Source: Ignavibacteriales bacterium
GTDB lineage: Bacteria > Bacteroidota > Ignavibacteria > Tepidaquicellales > Tepidaquicellaceae
Assembly (NCBI GenBank): GCA_020635255.1
Contig: JACKAC010000002.1
Location: 744,001 to 808,000 of the forward strand
DNA length: 64,000 nucleotides
Reading direction: 5' to 3'
In this document: positions 63,160-64,000 of the stretch, piece after piece
Layout: every line of letters begins with the position of its first letter
Numbering within the stretch: the stretch's first letter is position 1
The notes under the pieces: generated by a model
Told to the model about the DNA's origin: nothing
What the model saw: the letters and a program-made list of their open reading frames with translations, nothing else
The model's database searches: none
Program-made: the position numbers and the translations under genes

Positions 63160-64000
63160 TTATTTGATCAAAAGCATTTTTCTTGATTCAATTCCAAACT
63201 TTGTTTCAATGGTATAAAAGTAAATACCTGATGATAGCGCCTCTCCTGATGAAGTTTTTGCATTCCATACAGCTTCATATGTTCCAGCCGAAAGATCCTG
63301 ATTTAGCAATTCGTCTATTTTTTGTCCCAGTGAATTAAAAATGGACAGTTTTACATTGGTATTACCGGGGAGAGAATATCTTATTTTTGTAGAAGGATTG
63401 AACGGATTCGGGTAGTTTTGCTGAAGAGCAAACTTTTCAGGCACCGAGCTAATCTGCGCAATTCCTACTGATTGTTTAACTATAAAGGATTGGGTTGGAG
63501 TGAATGGCGAACCAGAGAACGAATTATCTATACTTTGTACACTCCAGTAGTAAGTTCCCGGTGGAAGGTTTTTCAGCCACCAGCTTGTATTGTTATCAAC
63601 GTTTCCCCTTACAGGCATCTTAACGAATCCAGTTTGAACATTTGCATTTGGAGCCATTATCTCACAGCCATCGGGAGTTGTACCAACTCTTAAATTATAT
63701 GTAAGTGATTTTGGAGAAGAATTATTGTCGAATCCCGGAAGCCATTGTATCCTAATCATACTGTCACTGCCATTATCAATGGATGTTGTAAGACCCTTAG
63801 GTTCGACAGGGATCGAATTAGGGTAGTCACTATGATTAATATAAACGCGAGTTACATCATTTGATTTATTATCCAGCCCTGCAATAATCACATCCAGATC
63901 GTTATCGTTATCATAATCACCCCAGGCACCTGACGTATTGGTAAGACTTAAAAATGGTGCATTAGTTATTTCGGTAAATGATAAAGATCTATTCAGGTAC
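63160..64000 (-). CDS. FG-GAP/VCBS repeat protein with fibronectin-like and T9SS domains, N-terminus outside window
   Basis: About 280 codons, open at the right edge. The visible N-part is a calcium-loop repeat (GAWGDYDNDNDLDVIIAGLD) like that of the 2987 gene. A fibronectin-type domain follows (MIRIQWLPGFDNNSSPKSLTYNLRV to PPGTYYWSVQSID). The tail is a T9SS type A domain (QQNYPNPFNPSTKI, ending RKMLLIK). The frame continues upstream of the internal GTG at 63891, so this is the 3' part of a larger gene. Confidence 0.85.
   Translation of the reverse strand, partial: YLNRSLSFTEITNAPFLSLTNTSGAWGDYDNDNDLDVIIAGLDNKSNDVTRVYINHSDYPNSIPVEPKGLTTSIDNGSDSMIRIQWLPGFDNNSSPKSLTYNLRVGTTPDGCEIMAPNANVQTGFVKMPVRGNVDNNTSWWLKNLPPGTYYWSVQSIDNSFSGSPFTPTQSFIVKQSVGIAQISSVPEKFALQQNYPNPFNPSTKIRYSLPGNTNVKLSIFNSLGQKIDELLNQDLSAGTYEAVWNAKTSSGEALSSGIYFYTIETKFGIESRKMLLIK

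Overview
This window is a stretch of ordinary chromosome from an AT-rich member of the Bacteroidota/Chlorobiota/Ignavibacteriota group, most likely an Ignavibacteria-type bacterium. The evidence is four complete secreted proteins plus one cut by the window edge that end in the NYPNPFNP-type C-terminal sorting domain of type IX secretion (T9SS), two carboxypeptidase-like-domain outer-membrane receptors, and several TAnnTTTG-like promoter elements. I see no IS element, phage, CRISPR array, rRNA or tRNA.

Layout. 1-2.99 kb: a CcoI-type copper P-type ATPase (minus strand, 3' end outside the window) divergent from a Crp/Fnr regulator, with a perfect TGTGA-N6-TCACA palindrome between them. 3-6.6 kb: two T9SS cargo beta-propeller proteins. 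6.7-11.7 kb: an unrecognised 485-residue protein, a DUF3996-like envelope protein, a TrmB-type regulator coupled to a lipoprotein, and a serine-hydrolase-fold protein without its catalytic residues. 11.8-17.0 kb: tandem paralogous outer-membrane receptors. 17-19.3 kb: an unknown exported protein, a DUF5996 protein and a lipoprotein. 19.5-22.8 kb: HAD phosphatase, methyltransferase and ftcD. 22.8-24.9 kb (minus): pgsA, HU, ruvX and an AlbA_2 protein. 25-29.5 kb: cysteine desulfurase, then a minus-strand purC-psd-pssA cluster, so the cell can make phosphatidylethanolamine. 29.6-33.9 kb: a MORN-like repeat protein and cmk-rpsA. 34-42 kb, visibly richer in GC: eno, queA, a YciI-like protein, a lone PAS domain, ispD, an esterase, an Ntn asparaginase and an amidohydrolase-like protein without its metal ligands. 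42-53 kb: an exported protein, DUF971 and MFS genes, glycogen phosphorylase, and two tandem 820-residue sialidase-like T9SS proteins. 53-56.3 kb: an AtuA-tdh-EamA operon. 56.3-58.2 kb: a BamB-like lipoprotein and a PEGA-like protein. 58.6-62.5 kb: a TPR protein and a LytR_C-rsfS-pdxA-ftsE operon. 62.5-64 kb: a small exported protein and the C-terminal half of another T9SS cargo.

The observations I would follow first are: the regulator that pairs Fnr-like cysteines with a Crp-like recognition helix, next to a Crp-type operator; two degenerate enzymes (a beta-lactamase fold with GVTE in place of SxxK, and an amidohydrolase fold with NLN in place of HxH) in otherwise intact loci; and the near absence of space between convergent genes (eight of ten pairs), in some cases with terminator-like hairpins lying inside the opposing gene. 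I found no clear undescribed defence or mobile system. All function calls rest on reading motifs by eye, not on searches.
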